A DNA stretch of 64,000 nt from Halorubrum sp. 48-1-W. GTDB taxonomy: Archaea > Halobacteriota > Halobacteria > Halobacteriales > Haloferacaceae. Below are positions 1 to 8,773 of the stretch, one piece after another. How positions within the stretch are numbered: the first letter of the stretch is position 1; each line of letters starts with the position of its first letter. The stretch covers positions 50,401-114,400 of the forward strand of contig NZ_QMIM01000016.1 of the NCBI RefSeq assembly GCF_003287355.1, written 5' to 3'. The notes beneath the pieces are model-generated. The model had not been told where the DNA came from, did no database searches, and saw only the letters and a list, made by a program, of their open reading frames with translations. The position numbers were made by a program, and so were the translations under genes.

Positions 1-229
1 TGTCCGCCTCGGTGAACCGCTCGTGGCCGAGTTGGTCGTACTGCTGGCGCTTCTGTTCGTCCGTGAGCACCTCCTTGGCCTTCTGTATCTTCTTGAACCG
101 CTCCTCGGCGTCGTCGTCGTCGCTGACGTCGGGGTGGTGTTTCGCGGCCTTCTTCCGGTACGCCTTCTTGATCTCGTCCTCGCTGGCGTCCCGGGAGACA
201 CCCAAGACGTCGTAGAAGTCCTCGCTCAT
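1..229 (-). CDS. dnaJ: Chaperone DnaJ (Hsp40), N-terminal J-domain, cut by window edge
   Basis: Reading leftward from the ATG at 229, the translation is a typical J-domain: an [11 protein letters not shown] start, a basic helix II ([10 protein letters not shown]), the HPD tripeptide that stimulates Hsp70 ATPase, and helix III/IV ending near [10 protein letters not shown]. Only about 76 residues lie in the window; the Gly-rich, zinc-finger and substrate-binding parts are off the left edge. It sits 82 bases after dnaK on the same strand, the usual haloarchaeal dnaK-dnaJ order, so it probably works as DnaK's co-chaperone. Identity rests on the J-domain plus context. Confidence 0.93.
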   Translation of the reverse strand, partial: MSEDFYDVLGVSRDASEDEIKKAYRKKAAKHHPDVSDDDDAEERFKKIQKAKEVLTDEQKRQQYDQLGHERFTEAD

Positions 230-311
230 GCGTTGCGTTGGTGGTGTACTCGTGGTTCGGTCGTGTTAAACGGCGCGGCCGACGGCTCGGGGGGCTGGTC
301 TCCCCGCGTCG

Positions 312-2249
312 CTACTCCTCGTCGTCCTCGTCGTCGACGTCCTCGAAGTCGGCGTCGACGTACTCCTCGTCGTCGCCCGCACCGTTCGCCCCGGCGCCGC
401 CGGGGCCGGCGCCGCCGGGGCCAGCGCCACCCATGCCACCGGGGCCGGCGCCACCCATGCCACCGGCGCCGCCCGCACCACCGGGACCGGCCTGTGCGGC
501 CTGCTGTTGCTGGTACATCTGCTTGCCGATCTCCTGGAGCTGTTCGGAGAGCGCCTCGGTGACCGACTCGATCTCCTCGGTCTCGGCGTCCTCGTCCTCC
601 AGCGTCTCCTCGACGTCCTCGATCGCAGCCTCGATGTCCGCGACGAGGTCGTCGTCGACGTTCTCCTCGTTCTCCTCGAGGAGGGTCTCCGCGCGCTGGA
701 TCGCCGTCTCGGCCTCGTTGCGGGCCTCGATCCGCTCGCGGCGGGCCTCGTCCTCCTCGGCGTGCTTCTCGGCCTCCTCTTGCATCTGCTCGATCTCCTC
801 GTCGGAGAGGCCGACGCCGCCCTCGATCGTGATCGACTCGGCGTTGCCGGAGCCCTGGTCTTCGGCCTCCACGTTAACGATCCCGTTCTCGTCGATGTTG
901 AAGGAGACCTCGATCTGCGGGGTTCCGGCGGGCGCCGGGGGGATGCCCGACAGCTGGAACGCGCCGAGCAGCTCGTTCTCGTCGGCGATCTCGCGTTCCC
1001 CCTGGAAGACGCGGACGTTGACGGAGGTCTGGTTGTCCGCAGCGGTGGTGAACACCTTCGACTCCTCGGTGGGGATCGTGGTGTTCTTCTCGATGAGCCG
1101 CTCGAACAGGCCGCCCTTCACCTCGATGCCGAGCGAGAGCGGGGTGACGTCGAGCAGGACGATGTCGTCGACGTCGCCGGAGAGCACGCCGCCCTGGACC
1201 GCCGCGCCGAGCGCGACCGCCTCGTCAGGGTTGACGTTCTTCTTCGGCTCCTGGCCGACCAGTTCCTCGACCTTCGCCTGGACCTGCGGCATCCGGGTCG
1301 AACCGCCGACGAGGATGACCTCGTCGATGTCGCCCTTGTCGTAGCCGGCGTCGGCGAGCGCCCCTTCGGTCGGCTCGACGGTACGGTCGAGCAGGTCCGA
1401 GGTGAGGTTCTCGAAGGTGGCGCGCGTGACGGACTGCTCGAGGTGGACCGGGCCGCTGTCGGTCGCGGTGATGAAGGGGAGGTTGACCGTCGTCTCCTTC
1501 TTGTTCGACAGCTCGATCTTCGCCTCCTCGGCGGCGTCCTTCAGCCGCTGGAGCGCCTGTCGGTCCTCCCGTAAGTCGATCCCGTGGTTGTTCTCGAACT
1601 CCTCGGCGAGGTGGTCGATGAGCGCGTCGTCCCAGTCGTCGCCGCCGAGGTCGTTGTCTCCGTTCGTGGCGACGACCTCGTAGACGCCACCGCCCAGGTC
1701 GAGGACGCTCACGTCGAAGGTACCGCCGCCGAGGTCGTACACGAGGACGGTCTGGTCCGACTCGTCGTCGAGGCCGTACGCCATCGAGGCCGCGGTCGGC
1801 TCGTTGACGATCCGTTCGACCTCGAAGCCGGCGATCTCGCCGGCGTCCTTCGTCGCCTGCCGCTGTTTGTCGTTGAAGTAGGCGGGGACCGTGATCACGG
1901 CCTTCTCGACGTCGTCGCCGAGGTACTCCTCCGCGTCGCGTTTGATCTTCTGGAGGATCATCGCCGATATCTGCTCGGGGCTGTACTCGTCGTCCCCGAT
2001 CCCGACGGTGTAGTCCGCATCGCCCATGTGCCGTTTGATCGACTGGACCGTCCGGTCGGGGTTCTGGACGGCCTGGTTCTTCGCCGGCTTCCCGACGAGC
2101 CGCTCGCCGTCGTCGGAGAAGGCGACGACGGACGGCGTCGTCCGGTCGCCCTCCGCGTTCGCGATGATCTCGGGTTCGTCGCCCTCCATCACCGCGAAGG
2201 CGGAGTTGGTGGTACCGAGGTCGATACCCAGGATCTTGTTGGTCGCCAT
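312..2249 (-). CDS. dnaK: Molecular chaperone DnaK (Hsp70)
   Basis: A 645-residue Hsp70, the ATP-driven cytosolic chaperone. The N-terminal ATPase domain carries all three family signatures: GIDLGTTNS near residue 8, [13 protein letters not shown] near 170 and [10 protein letters not shown] near 315. The beta substrate-binding domain follows (about 360-480), then a Glu-rich helical lid and a long Gly/Ala/Met-rich tail ending in an acidic DDEDDEE. That tail replaces the bacterial EEVD-like end and is common in haloarchaea. A TATA-like box (TTTAACC on this strand, about 2278-2284) lies about 30 bases before the ATG, giving a near-leaderless start. Downstream is dnaJ. No grpE lies between tpiA and dnaK, so the nucleotide exchange factor is encoded elsewhere. 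Confidence 0.98.
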   Translation of the reverse strand: MATNKILGIDLGTTNSAFAVMEGDEPEIIANAEGDRTTPSVVAFSDDGERLVGKPAKNQAVQNPDRTVQSIKRHMGDADYTVGIGDDEYSPEQISAMILQKIKRDAEEYLGDDVEKAVITVPAYFNDKQRQATKDAGEIAGFEVERIVNEPTAASMAYGLDDESDQTVLVYDLGGGTFDVSVLDLGGGVYEVVATNGDNDLGGDDWDDALIDHLAEEFENNHGIDLREDRQALQRLKDAAEEAKIELSNKKETTVNLPFITATDSGPVHLEQSVTRATFENLTSDLLDRTVEPTEGALADAGYDKGDIDEVILVGGSTRMPQVQAKVEELVGQEPKKNVNPDEAVALGAAVQGGVLSGDVDDIVLLDVTPLSLGIEVKGGLFERLIEKNTTIPTEESKVFTTAADNQTSVNVRVFQGEREIADENELLGAFQLSGIPPAPAGTPQIEVSFNIDENGIVNVEAEDQGSGNAESITIEGGVGLSDEEIEQMQEEAEKHAEEDEARRERIEARNEAETAIQRAETLLEENEENVDDDLVADIEAAIEDVEETLEDEDAETEEIESVTEALSEQLQEIGKQMYQQQQAAQAGPGGAGGAGGMGGAGPGGMGGAGPGGAGPGGAGANGAGDDEEYVDADFEDVDDEDDEE

Positions 2250-2277
2250 CTTGCCTACGAATACCGGCTTGTGTCGG

Positions 2278-2284
2278 TTAAAGG
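2278..2284 (-). promoter_or_regulatory. TATA-like box for dnaK
   Basis: Read on the minus strand this is TTTAACC, about 29-35 bases upstream of the dnaK ATG, the usual distance of a haloarchaeal TATA element from the start of a leaderless gene. A second TATA-like string (TATAAAG on the minus strand, around 2369-2376) lies further up and could give a longer leader. Position-based inference only. Confidence 0.4.
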
Positions 2285-2427
2285 TTACTAGACGCCCCGA
2301 TACCGATATCGACCCGATACCGCTTACGTCGGGCGTTTTCCTCGATCGTGGTAGCCACTCACATCGATGTCTTTATACTGACCCGCAAGCCCAGCCGGAG
2401 CGACGACGGTCGGGGCGTTCAGTCGAT

Positions 2428-3072
2428 TCAGATCCCCGAGACGAGGTCCTCGAGCACCCCAACCGGGTCGTCCGCCTTGGCGACGCCTGACGCGAGGAGG
2501 ACGCCGGACGCGCCGAGGTCGGCCGCCGCGTCCACGTCGTCGCCGGTGGAGACGCCGGCCCCGCAGAGCACGTCGACGTCGGGGTCGACCTCCTCGGCGG
2601 CTGTGACCGCGTCCTCGACGATGCCGGGGTCGGCCGTCGCGACGGAGACGTCGCCGCCGATGAGCTCCGGCGGCTCGACGGCGACCGCGTCGGGCGAGAG
2701 CGCCGCGGCCGCGGCGACCTGCGCCGGGTTGTTCGCACAGACGATCGTCTCCAGGTCGGCCCGTTCGGCCGCCCGGACGGAGCCGTCGACGTCGGCGAGC
2801 TTCAGCCGGTTCTCCGAGTGGTTGATGAGCGTCCCCTCGGCCCCGTTTTCGGCGACCGCCTCCGCCAGCGTCGAGCCGGTGTACGAGCCGTGCGCGTTCG
2901 GCGAGACGTGTTGAGCCCACGTCTCGACGTCCGTCTCCGCGACGCGTGCGAGGTCGGCGGCCTGTGGCGAGACGGCGATCCGCGCGCCGGACGTCTCGGC
3001 GACGTCGCGGGCGGCGGTCGCGACCTCGATCGGATCACAGGGATACGCCTTGAGGTTCACCAGGATGAACAT
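2428..3072 (-). CDS. tpiA: Triose-phosphate isomerase, archaeal type
   Basis: A 214-residue cytosolic TIM-barrel enzyme interconverting dihydroxyacetone phosphate and glyceraldehyde 3-phosphate. It starts [11 protein letters not shown], with the Asn/Lys substrate-binding pair characteristic of the family. It has an INHSENR segment (catalytic His region), the CANNPAQ stretch and a C-terminal phosphate-binding [11 protein letters not shown] loop. The length matches the short archaeal class (about 220) rather than the roughly 250-residue bacterial enzyme. It is upstream of dnaK on the same strand with a 178-base gap, so cotranscription is possible but not needed. Confidence 0.95.
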   Translation of the reverse strand: MFILVNLKAYPCDPIEVATAARDVAETSGARIAVSPQAADLARVAETDVETWAQHVSPNAHGSYTGSTLAEAVAENGAEGTLINHSENRLKLADVDGSVRAAERADLETIVCANNPAQVAAAAALSPDAVAVEPPELIGGDVSVATADPGIVEDAVTAAEEVDPDVDVLCGAGVSTGDDVDAAADLGASGVLLASGVAKADDPVGVLEDLVSGI

Positions 3073-3112
3073 ACCCGGGGTAACGTGCGGGACCGCAAAT
3101 ACCTTCGTGGTT

Positions 3113-3160
3113 GCTCCGGTGACTCCCTGATCGCTCCGGTGACTTCCTGATCGCTCCGGT
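3113..3160. repeat. 20-bp tandem repeat, about 2.4 copies
   Basis: The unit starting GCTCCGGTGACT and ending CTGATC recurs at 3113, 3133 and 3153 (partial), with one substitution between copies. It lies in the divergent gap between tpiA and the DICT gene. Confidence 0.8.
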
Positions 3161-3233
3161 TCCCCGGAGTAACACTATTAACCCGCGAGGAATACCGACA
3201 GACGAACCCGCGTCACGACGGGTCGAATATCGC

Positions 3234-4049
3234 ATGTCGCTCATCGAGATAATTTCCGGCGTCGAGGCCCGCGAAGCCACGCTGACGGTGTTCGATCCGG
3301 ACCCGGAGGTCGCGTCGACGCTCGCGGAGCACTTCGCCGACCGTAACCTCCGGGTGGTCGCCGAGCCGGCGGCGGACGGCCCGACGGGATACGCCGTGCT
3401 CTCTCGCGACGGCGAGTTCGTGACCGCGACCGCGATAGCCGACCTCCTGCCCGACGCCGACGACGCCGGTTCGGCCGGTGACGACCGCGCGGACCGCCTC
3501 GACACCGACGATGCCGACCACGCCGACGGGTCGACCGGAGCGAGCGACGGACCGACCCCTCGGCGAGTCGGTCGACCGGTCCTCGATCACCTCGAGGAGA
3601 CCCTGTTCACCTCCTACTCCCGATCGGACATGGTCGCCGCCTCCCGCGAGATAGAGGACCGGGCGTGGCGCGTCGGGGACGGCGAACTCCACGCGGGGTT
3701 CCAGACGCTCGACGTGCTGGCCGGCGAGTCGAACACGTACGACAGGCTCAGCGGAAAGGACCGCCTCGAGGTCCACGCCTACGCCGCCGCGGAGGGCGAC
3801 GCCCCCGAATCGGCGAACTTCACCCTTCACATCGGCCGAACCGCCGAGATCCGCGAGACGTGGTTCGTCGCCTACGACGGCGGCGGGTTCGACGGCGCGA
3901 AGTGCGTGCTACTCGCCGAGGAGCGCGAGCCCGGGCGGTTCTACGGCTTCTGGAGCTACGACCCCGACACGGTCGATCGGGTCGTCGACTACTTGACCGG
4001 ACGGTACTGGGGGTCGGAACACCGGGACGAAGACGACGCCACCGCCTGA
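3234..4049 (+). CDS. DICT sensory domain protein
   Basis: A 271-residue soluble protein. The opening IEIISGVEAREATLTVF resembles haloarchaeal DICT-domain proteins, a sensory module found with diguanylate cyclases and two-component systems. A low-complexity Asp/Ala/Gly linker (about 75-110) separates the N-terminal part from the core, which carries the TLFTSYSRSDMVAASREIEDRAWRVG-type region and a C-terminal GRFYGFWSYDPDTVD segment. No enzyme motif is visible. The start is the ATG at 3234, after a possible ATTAACC box near 3177. It precedes a large sensor-regulator by 95 bases, suggesting a shared signalling role. DICT assignment is from remembered family pattern. Confidence 0.75.
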   Translation: MSLIEIISGVEAREATLTVFDPDPEVASTLAEHFADRNLRVVAEPAADGPTGYAVLSRDGEFVTATAIADLLPDADDAGSAGDDRADRLDTDDADHADGSTGASDGPTPRRVGRPVLDHLEETLFTSYSRSDMVAASREIEDRAWRVGDGELHAGFQTLDVLAGESNTYDRLSGKDRLEVHAYAAAEGDAPESANFTLHIGRTAEIRETWFVAYDGGGFDGAKCVLLAEEREPGRFYGFWSYDPDTVDRVVDYLTGRYWGSEHRDEDDATA

Positions 4050-4144
4050 GTCGGCACCTCCCCGTCCCGAGGGCGTGTATCCGCCGCGAGCGCCGTCGGC
4101 GATCGGTCGATGTCTTGAACCGGGCCGGCGTTCAACGGCGAGTG

Positions 4145-7084
4145 ATGACCACCGAGTCGAGCACGCCGTCCCCCTCGCGGCTGCTACTGGTCGGGGACGC
4201 GACGTGGACCGAGCCGTTCGCCGACGCGCTGGAGACCGATCTCGGAGCGACGGTTCGGGCGGTCCCGACCGAAACACACGCGCTCGAAGCGATCCGAACG
4301 CGACGACCGGACGCCGTCGTCACCACACATCGACTCCCCGAGACCTCCGGGGTGGACCTGCTCCGGTCGATCCGTGACCGGGACGCGACGCTTCCCGTGA
4401 TCGTGGCGACCGCGTCCGGGAGCGAGGCGCTCGCGAGCGAGGCCATCGCCGCCGGAGTCAGCGACTACGTGCGTCTGGATCCCGACGGCGACCCGGTTCA
4501 CTGCCTCCTCGAGCGAACCGAGACCGTCGTCGAGACGGCCCGTCACGACCGCGCTCGGCACGACCGTGCCAGACAGTTCGACGCGATCTTTCGCGACCCT
4601 CGGACCGCGACGTGGGTGCTCGACGCCGACGGCACCGTGGATCGGATGAACCGGACCGCCCGCGAGCTGTCGGGCGGGCGTGACGGGAGCGACGCGACCG
4701 TCCCCGCCGAGTCGGCCGAAAGCGCGGCCGTCCCCCTCTGGGAGCTACCCCGCTGGTCCGACACCGATCGCGTTCGGGGGGACGTCCGACAGGTAGTCGA
4801 GACCGCACTCGAGGGCGAGTTCGGGAACGCGGTCGTCATCCGCGGTTCCGACCGTCGAGTCGCGGGTGGGGCCGGAGACGACCACGGGAACGGCGGAGAC
4901 GACCGCGCCGTGGTCGAACTGTCCGCGCGTCCGATCACCGACGACCGGGGCGAGTTGGTCTCCGTCGTCGTCGAGGGCGTCGACATCACGGACCACGCCG
5001 ACGTGGAACGCGACCTCCGTCGGTCCGAGGAACTCCATCGAGTCACGCTCAACAACATGACCGACACGGTCCTCATCACGGACGAGGACGGCGAGTACAC
5101 CTACGTCTGCCCGAACGTTCACTTCATCTTCGGATACACGGCCGGGGAGATCCGCGAACTCGGCACCATCGACGACCTCCTCGGCGAGGACCTCTTCGAC
5201 CGGGAAGTCCTCGCCGAGTCGGGCGTGTTGAAGAACATCGAGTGTACGGTGACGGACAACACGGGTCGCGAACACGCGCTCTTAGTCAACGTCCGGGAGG
5301 TGTCCATCCACGACGGGACGCTCCTGTACAGCTGTCGTGACGTCACCGAACGCAAACAGCGAGAACGGGCGCTCGCGACGCTCCAGGACACGGCACGCGA
5401 GTTCCTGTACGCCGGAACCGACGAGGAGATCGCTCGACGCGTCACGGCGGACGCGCCGGACGTGCTCGGGCTCGAGGCCGGCGCGGTGTACCGCTTCGAC
5501 CCCGACGCCAACGTGCTCCGCCCGGTCGCGTACTCCGCCGGGATGCGGGAGGTCCACGGACCGCCATCGCCGATCGACGCCGACGGGAGGACGCTCGTTG
5601 GCCACACGTTCGTCGAGGACGAGCGGCTGTTCCTCGACGACGTCCACGCCGACGACCGGCTCGCGGACCGGTCGACCGACCTCCGGAGTGCCGCGTTCGT
5701 TCCGCTGGGCGGACACGGCGTGTTCGTCGCCGGGACGACGGAAACCGGCGTGTTCGACGAGGTGACCCGCGAGCTCGCCGACCTGCTCGCGGCGACCGCC
5801 GAGGCCGCGTTCGACCGTATCGGCCGCGAGGAGCGGCTCCGCGAACAGGACCGTGAGCTACAACAGCGAAACGACCGTCTCACGGCGTTGAACCGCATCA
5901 ACGAGACGATCCGGGAGGTCGACGGTGCGCTCGTTCGCGCGGGGACCCGCGAGGAGATGGAACACGCGGTCTGTGAGTTATTGACCGGCGAGGACCGCTT
6001 TCGGTTCGCGTGGATCGGGTCGACGGACGCGGCCGGCGGGAGCCTCACCCCGCGGGCGTGGGCCGGCACGGACCGCGGCTACCTCGACGACCGATCCGTC
6101 CCGCTGACCGACGACGGCGGCGAACCGGCCGGACGGACCGCGTCGACCGGGGAGGTGACCGTCGTCGGGAACGTTCCGGGCGGACTCCGCGAGGAGGAGT
6201 GGCGAAAAGCCGCGGTCGCGCGCGACTACCTGTCCGTGATCAGCGTCCCCCTCGTCTACAACGATCTGACGTACGGCGTCCTCACCGTCTACGCAGCGGA
6301 GCGGGAGGCGTTCTCCGGGATGGTCCGGGAGGTGTTCGCGGAGCTCGGCGAGACGATCGCCTCCGCGATGGGCGCGATAGAACGGAAGAACGCCCTGCTG
6401 ACGACGTCGACGACGCGAGTCGAGTTCGCCGTCGAGGACCCGTCGTTTCTCCTCTCGCGGCTGGCGCGTGCCGCCTCGTGTACGGTGGCGTATCAGGGTG
6501 GCGCACGCCAGACGGCAGCCGGGAGCTACGTCTTCGTCGACGTGGACGGGGCGACCGTCGAGTCGGTCACAGCGGTCGCACGGGGGCTCCTCGTGGTGGA
6601 GTCGGTCAAGGAGATCAACGCGACGGAGACGGGGGGCGTGTTACGGCTACGGCTCTCACGGCCGTTCCTCGCACAGGAACTGGCCGACCACGGGGTTCTG
6701 TTTCACGGCGCGTCCGCCACGCCGACGTCGACGAGCATCGTCGTCGACGTCCCCGACAGCGCCGACGTCTCGCGGATCGGCCGGCTCCTGGAGGAGCGAT
6801 TCGGGGAGACACAGCTCGTCTCGAAGCGCACCCGGGACCGCACGGCCGACCGCGACCTCCACTCACGGTTCCTCGGCGAGGTGACCGAGCGACAGCTCGA
6901 GGTGATCCAGACCGCGTACTACGCCGGGTTCTTCGAATCCCCGCGGGAGCGCTCCGGGGAGGAGATCGCCGAGACGCTCGAGATCTCTCCGTCCGCGTTC
7001 TACCGACACGCCCGTACCGTCCAGCGAAAACTGTTCTCCACGCTCTTCGAGGAACGGAACGTCGACGGCGCCGGCCCGACGTAG
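4145..7084 (+). CDS. Bacterio-opsin-activator-type regulator: degenerate receiver, PAS, GAF, HTH_10
   Basis: A 979-residue cytosolic sensor-regulator; the ATG at 4145 fits the first domain better than upstream in-frame starts, which would run through non-conserved sequence. Order: a receiver-like domain (about 10-125), two PAS domains (about 140-280 and 300-415; the second contains NNMTDTVLITDEDGEYTYV), two GAF-like domains (about 425-560 and 590-740), the bacterio-opsin activator region, and a C-terminal HTH_10 DNA-binding domain (LTERQLEVIQTAYYAGFFESPR onward). In the receiver the expected phospho-acceptor Asp is Thr61 (PDAVVTTHRLP), so classical phosphorylation is unlikely. No kinase domain is present. 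Known relatives activate genes in response to oxygen or light; the target here is unknown. Confidence 0.88.
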   Translation: MTTESSTPSPSRLLLVGDATWTEPFADALETDLGATVRAVPTETHALEAIRTRRPDAVVTTHRLPETSGVDLLRSIRDRDATLPVIVATASGSEALASEAIAAGVSDYVRLDPDGDPVHCLLERTETVVETARHDRARHDRARQFDAIFRDPRTATWVLDADGTVDRMNRTARELSGGRDGSDATVPAESAESAAVPLWELPRWSDTDRVRGDVRQVVETALEGEFGNAVVIRGSDRRVAGGAGDDHGNGGDDRAVVELSARPITDDRGELVSVVVEGVDITDHADVERDLRRSEELHRVTLNNMTDTVLITDEDGEYTYVCPNVHFIFGYTAGEIRELGTIDDLLGEDLFDREVLAESGVLKNIECTVTDNTGREHALLVNVREVSIHDGTLLYSCRDVTERKQRERALATLQDTAREFLYAGTDEEIARRVTADAPDVLGLEAGAVYRFDPDANVLRPVAYSAGMREVHGPPSPIDADGRTLVGHTFVEDERLFLDDVHADDRLADRSTDLRSAAFVPLGGHGVFVAGTTETGVFDEVTRELADLLAATAEAAFDRIGREERLREQDRELQQRNDRLTALNRINETIREVDGALVRAGTREEMEHAVCELLTGEDRFRFAWIGSTDAAGGSLTPRAWAGTDRGYLDDRSVPLTDDGGEPAGRTASTGEVTVVGNVPGGLREEEWRKAAVARDYLSVISVPLVYNDLTYGVLTVYAAEREAFSGMVREVFAELGETIASAMGAIERKNALLTTSTTRVEFAVEDPSFLLSRLARAASCTVAYQGGARQTAAGSYVFVDVDGATVESVTAVARGLLVVESVKEINATETGGVLRLRLSRPFLAQELADHGVLFHGASATPTSTSIVVDVPDSADVSRIGRLLEERFGETQLVSKRTRDRTADRDLHSRFLGEVTERQLEVIQTAYYAGFFESPRERSGEEIAETLEISPSAFYRHARTVQRKLFSTLFEERNVDGAGPT

Positions 7085-7100
7085 GGTTCAATATTCAACC
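7085..7100. promoter_or_regulatory. Palindromic operator-like site, copy 1
   Basis: The 16-mer GGTTCAATATTCAACC is palindromic apart from one C:C mismatch in each half. It begins directly after the stop codon of the HTH regulator. A near-identical partner in opposite orientation lies 31 bases away centre to centre. See the second copy and the finding. Confidence 0.55.
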
Positions 7101-7115
7101 ACGTGAACACGAAAG

Positions 7116-7131
7116 GGTTGAATACTGAACC
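7116..7131. promoter_or_regulatory. Palindromic operator-like site, copy 2
   Basis: GGTTGAATACTGAACC. Its reverse complement matches copy 1 at 15 of 16 positions, and it is itself nearly palindromic. The 31-base spacing is about three helical turns, as expected for cooperative binding by a dimeric regulator on one DNA face. The two copies could also fold as a long RNA hairpin after the upstream gene. Confidence 0.55.
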
Positions 7132-7195
7132 ACACGCTACTCGGAGGCCCACGGCTACCGTCCGGTAGAGCATCCGAACGGTGCTCACGTATACA

Positions 7196-7333
7196 ATGAG
7201 AGACGTGACCCAAGACGCCGGGAGAGCAGCGTACGAGTGTTTCGATTGCGGGACCGTCGTCGTCGGGACGAATCCGGGGACCTGTCCCGAGTGCGAGAGC
7301 ACGATGCGGAACCGCCGGACTCCGCTCGAGTAG
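7196..7333 (+). CDS. Small zinc-ribbon (rubrerythrin-like) protein
   Basis: A 45-residue ORF from ATG 7196: two CxxC knuckles (CFDC near residue 15 and CPEC near 30) flank a GTVVVGTNPG loop, the rubredoxin/rubrerythrin-like ribbon seen in many very small haloarchaeal proteins. It has no other domain. The two palindromes lie 65-110 bases upstream, so it is the most obvious target if they are operators. It ends four bases before the converging aMBF1 gene. Function unknown; zinc or iron binding is inferred from the Cys pattern. Confidence 0.8.
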   Translation: MRDVTQDAGRAAYECFDCGTVVVGTNPGTCPECESTMRNRRTPLE

Positions 7334-7337
7334 GGGC

Positions 7338-7862
7338 CTAGTCCTTCCGTTTGACGACGTCGCCGAGCGTCATCGTGCCCGCGTCGTTCGACTCCCAGTC
7401 GGCGTCGACCTCCTCGCCCTCGACGAGCGAGACGTCGAGCGCGCGCTCGAGCTTCCGCTGGATCTCGTCGGTGGGGAGGGTGTCGCCGCGCTCGAGTTTC
7501 CGGATCAGGCTCGCCTTCTCGTTGAGGTCGTCCGCGAGCTCTTCCTGGCTCAGTCCCTTCGACTCCCGGCCCTGCCGGATCCGGTCGTCGTAGTCGGTGG
7601 CGATCTCCTCCATGTCGTCGAACATGTCGCGGCGACGCTGTGACCCGCCCGAGGAGCCGCCGGAGCCGCTGGAACCCCCCGAGGACGAGGGGGTGCCCGA
7701 ACTGGAGCTCGTCGAGTACTTGCTCCCCGCCGAACTGCTCGGCTCCTCGCGGACCTCCGTGCCGAAGTCCGTACAGGAGCTACACAGCTCCAACTCGGCG
7801 CCTTCGACCTTCGTCGTCGTCAGGGAGGCCTGCTCGGCACCACACATTTCACACTGGGGCAT
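7338..7862 (-). CDS. Multiprotein bridging factor aMBF1
   Basis: A 174-residue archaeal homologue of eukaryotic MBF1. It has an N-terminal zinc ribbon (Cys4, Cys7, Cys27, Cys30), a Ser/Gly low-complexity linker (about 42-74), a basic patch, and a C-terminal Cro/C1-type helix-turn-helix (about 94-146) with GLSQEELADDLNEKASLIRKLERG. Family members bind the transcription or translation machinery; in archaea the ribosome-associated role is better supported. The ATG at 7862 is chosen because MPQCEMCG is the conserved start and the longer in-frame reading is shadow sequence. Confidence 0.93.
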   Translation of the reverse strand: MPQCEMCGAEQASLTTTKVEGAELELCSSCTDFGTEVREEPSSSAGSKYSTSSSSGTPSSSGGSSGSGGSSGGSQRRRDMFDDMEEIATDYDDRIRQGRESKGLSQEELADDLNEKASLIRKLERGDTLPTDEIQRKLERALDVSLVEGEEVDADWESNDAGTMTLGDVVKRKD

Positions 7863-7886
7863 ATGCGGGGCTAACACAGCCGGTCG

Positions 7887-7894
7887 TATAAAGG
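7887..7894 (-). promoter_or_regulatory. TATA-like box for aMBF1
   Basis: CTTTATAC on the minus strand, about 25-32 bases before the aMBF1 ATG: ordinary haloarchaeal spacing for a leaderless gene. Confidence 0.5.
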
Positions 7895-7959
7895 GTGCGC
7901 CGCCACCGTCCGATCCCCACGACCGGGACCGTGTGTCGCCGTAACAATCATATGAACCC

Positions 7960-8664
7960 GTGCTATATCCAGACCCAGTGGCATCCCGACAGGGCGGGCC
8001 GGGGAGTGCCGATACACCCCGTCCCGGATCGACGGAGCGTCGCACCACGTCCACGACCGCGTCGCCGGATCGTACGCGACGGGCGCCGACGGCCGGTTCC
8101 CTCGCGTCGGAACCGCGGGGCGCCCGACCCGCGGTCGCCCGATCGCCGGAGGACCCTCCCCTCCGCGACCCGAGTTTGTACGCGCTCACGGACCACTTCC
8201 GGAAACGGCTCCACCAGCCCGGGAGATACGTCTCCACGCGGACCGTCACCGACGCGATCCGCAGCGGGCAACTCCGCTGGAACCGGACCGACGGCTGGCG
8301 GTTCGCGCTCGTCGAGGGTGGGATCCGGTTCGTCGTCGTCGTGAGCGACACCGAGACCGCCTCGCCGGTCGTCGTCACGGGGTGGACCGAGGTGGCGGAC
8401 CGCGAGGCCGCCCTCGAGGCGGGACGGTTCGACCCGGTCGACGTCGACACCATCGCCCTGCGGGCCGCGCTCAGCGAGGCGGCGGCGGCGATCCCCGACC
8501 GGATCCGCCCCCGCGCGGTCACGCGTCCGTTCGTCGTCGGCGGACACCGCCTGGAGACCGACCCCGGCGAACCGTTCGTCCGGTGTGTCGACTGCGGCTG
8601 CCGGTTCCGGTCGAAGGACGCGATCACCTCGCGACGCTGTCACGGGCCGTCGCCCGGACGATAG
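7960..8664 (+). CDS. Uncharacterised haloarchaeal protein with C-terminal Cys motif
   Basis: Up to 234 residues from the GTG at 7960; a GTG at 7978 would give a 228-residue product and is equally possible. The first 70 residues are disordered Arg/Pro/Thr-rich sequence. A folded part follows (about 75-215) with DPSLYALTDHFRKRL and VVVVSDTETASPVVVTGWTE segments, and the C-terminus has CVDCGCRF plus a later Cys, a possible metal site. No family recognised. It faces away from aMBF1 and is 110 bases before the helicase gene. Coding is supported by strong third-position GC through the folded part. Confidence 0.65.
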   Translation: MLYPDPVASRQGGPGSADTPRPGSTERRTTSTTASPDRTRRAPTAGSLASEPRGARPAVARSPEDPPLRDPSLYALTDHFRKRLHQPGRYVSTRTVTDAIRSGQLRWNRTDGWRFALVEGGIRFVVVVSDTETASPVVVTGWTEVADREAALEAGRFDPVDVDTIALRAALSEAAAAIPDRIRPRAVTRPFVVGGHRLETDPGEPFVRCVDCGCRFRSKDAITSRRCHGPSPGR

Positions 8665-8773
8665 ACGGCGACCGTCCCACGGTCCGCCGGCTCGACCCCG
8701 TGACCGTGGTCCGCGTGGTCTCGACGGTCCGGTGACGCTACCCATTTCAGCGTCGCTGTCGAACCGGGAAGTG

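Noticed and set aside
2250..2427. grpE or another gene between tpiA and dnaK
   Set aside because: No frame in the 178 bases encodes a GrpE-like or other plausible protein.
3665..4144. In-frame 160-residue upstream extension of the sensor-regulator
   Set aside because: The extension overlaps the DICT gene in another frame and is Arg-rich shadow; the receiver-like domain begins right after ATG 4145.
7863..8627. N-terminal extension of aMBF1 on the minus strand
   Set aside because: aMBF1 proteins start at the zinc ribbon (MPQCEMCG); the extension is antisense to the gene at 7960, and a TATA box lies at the right distance for the short form.
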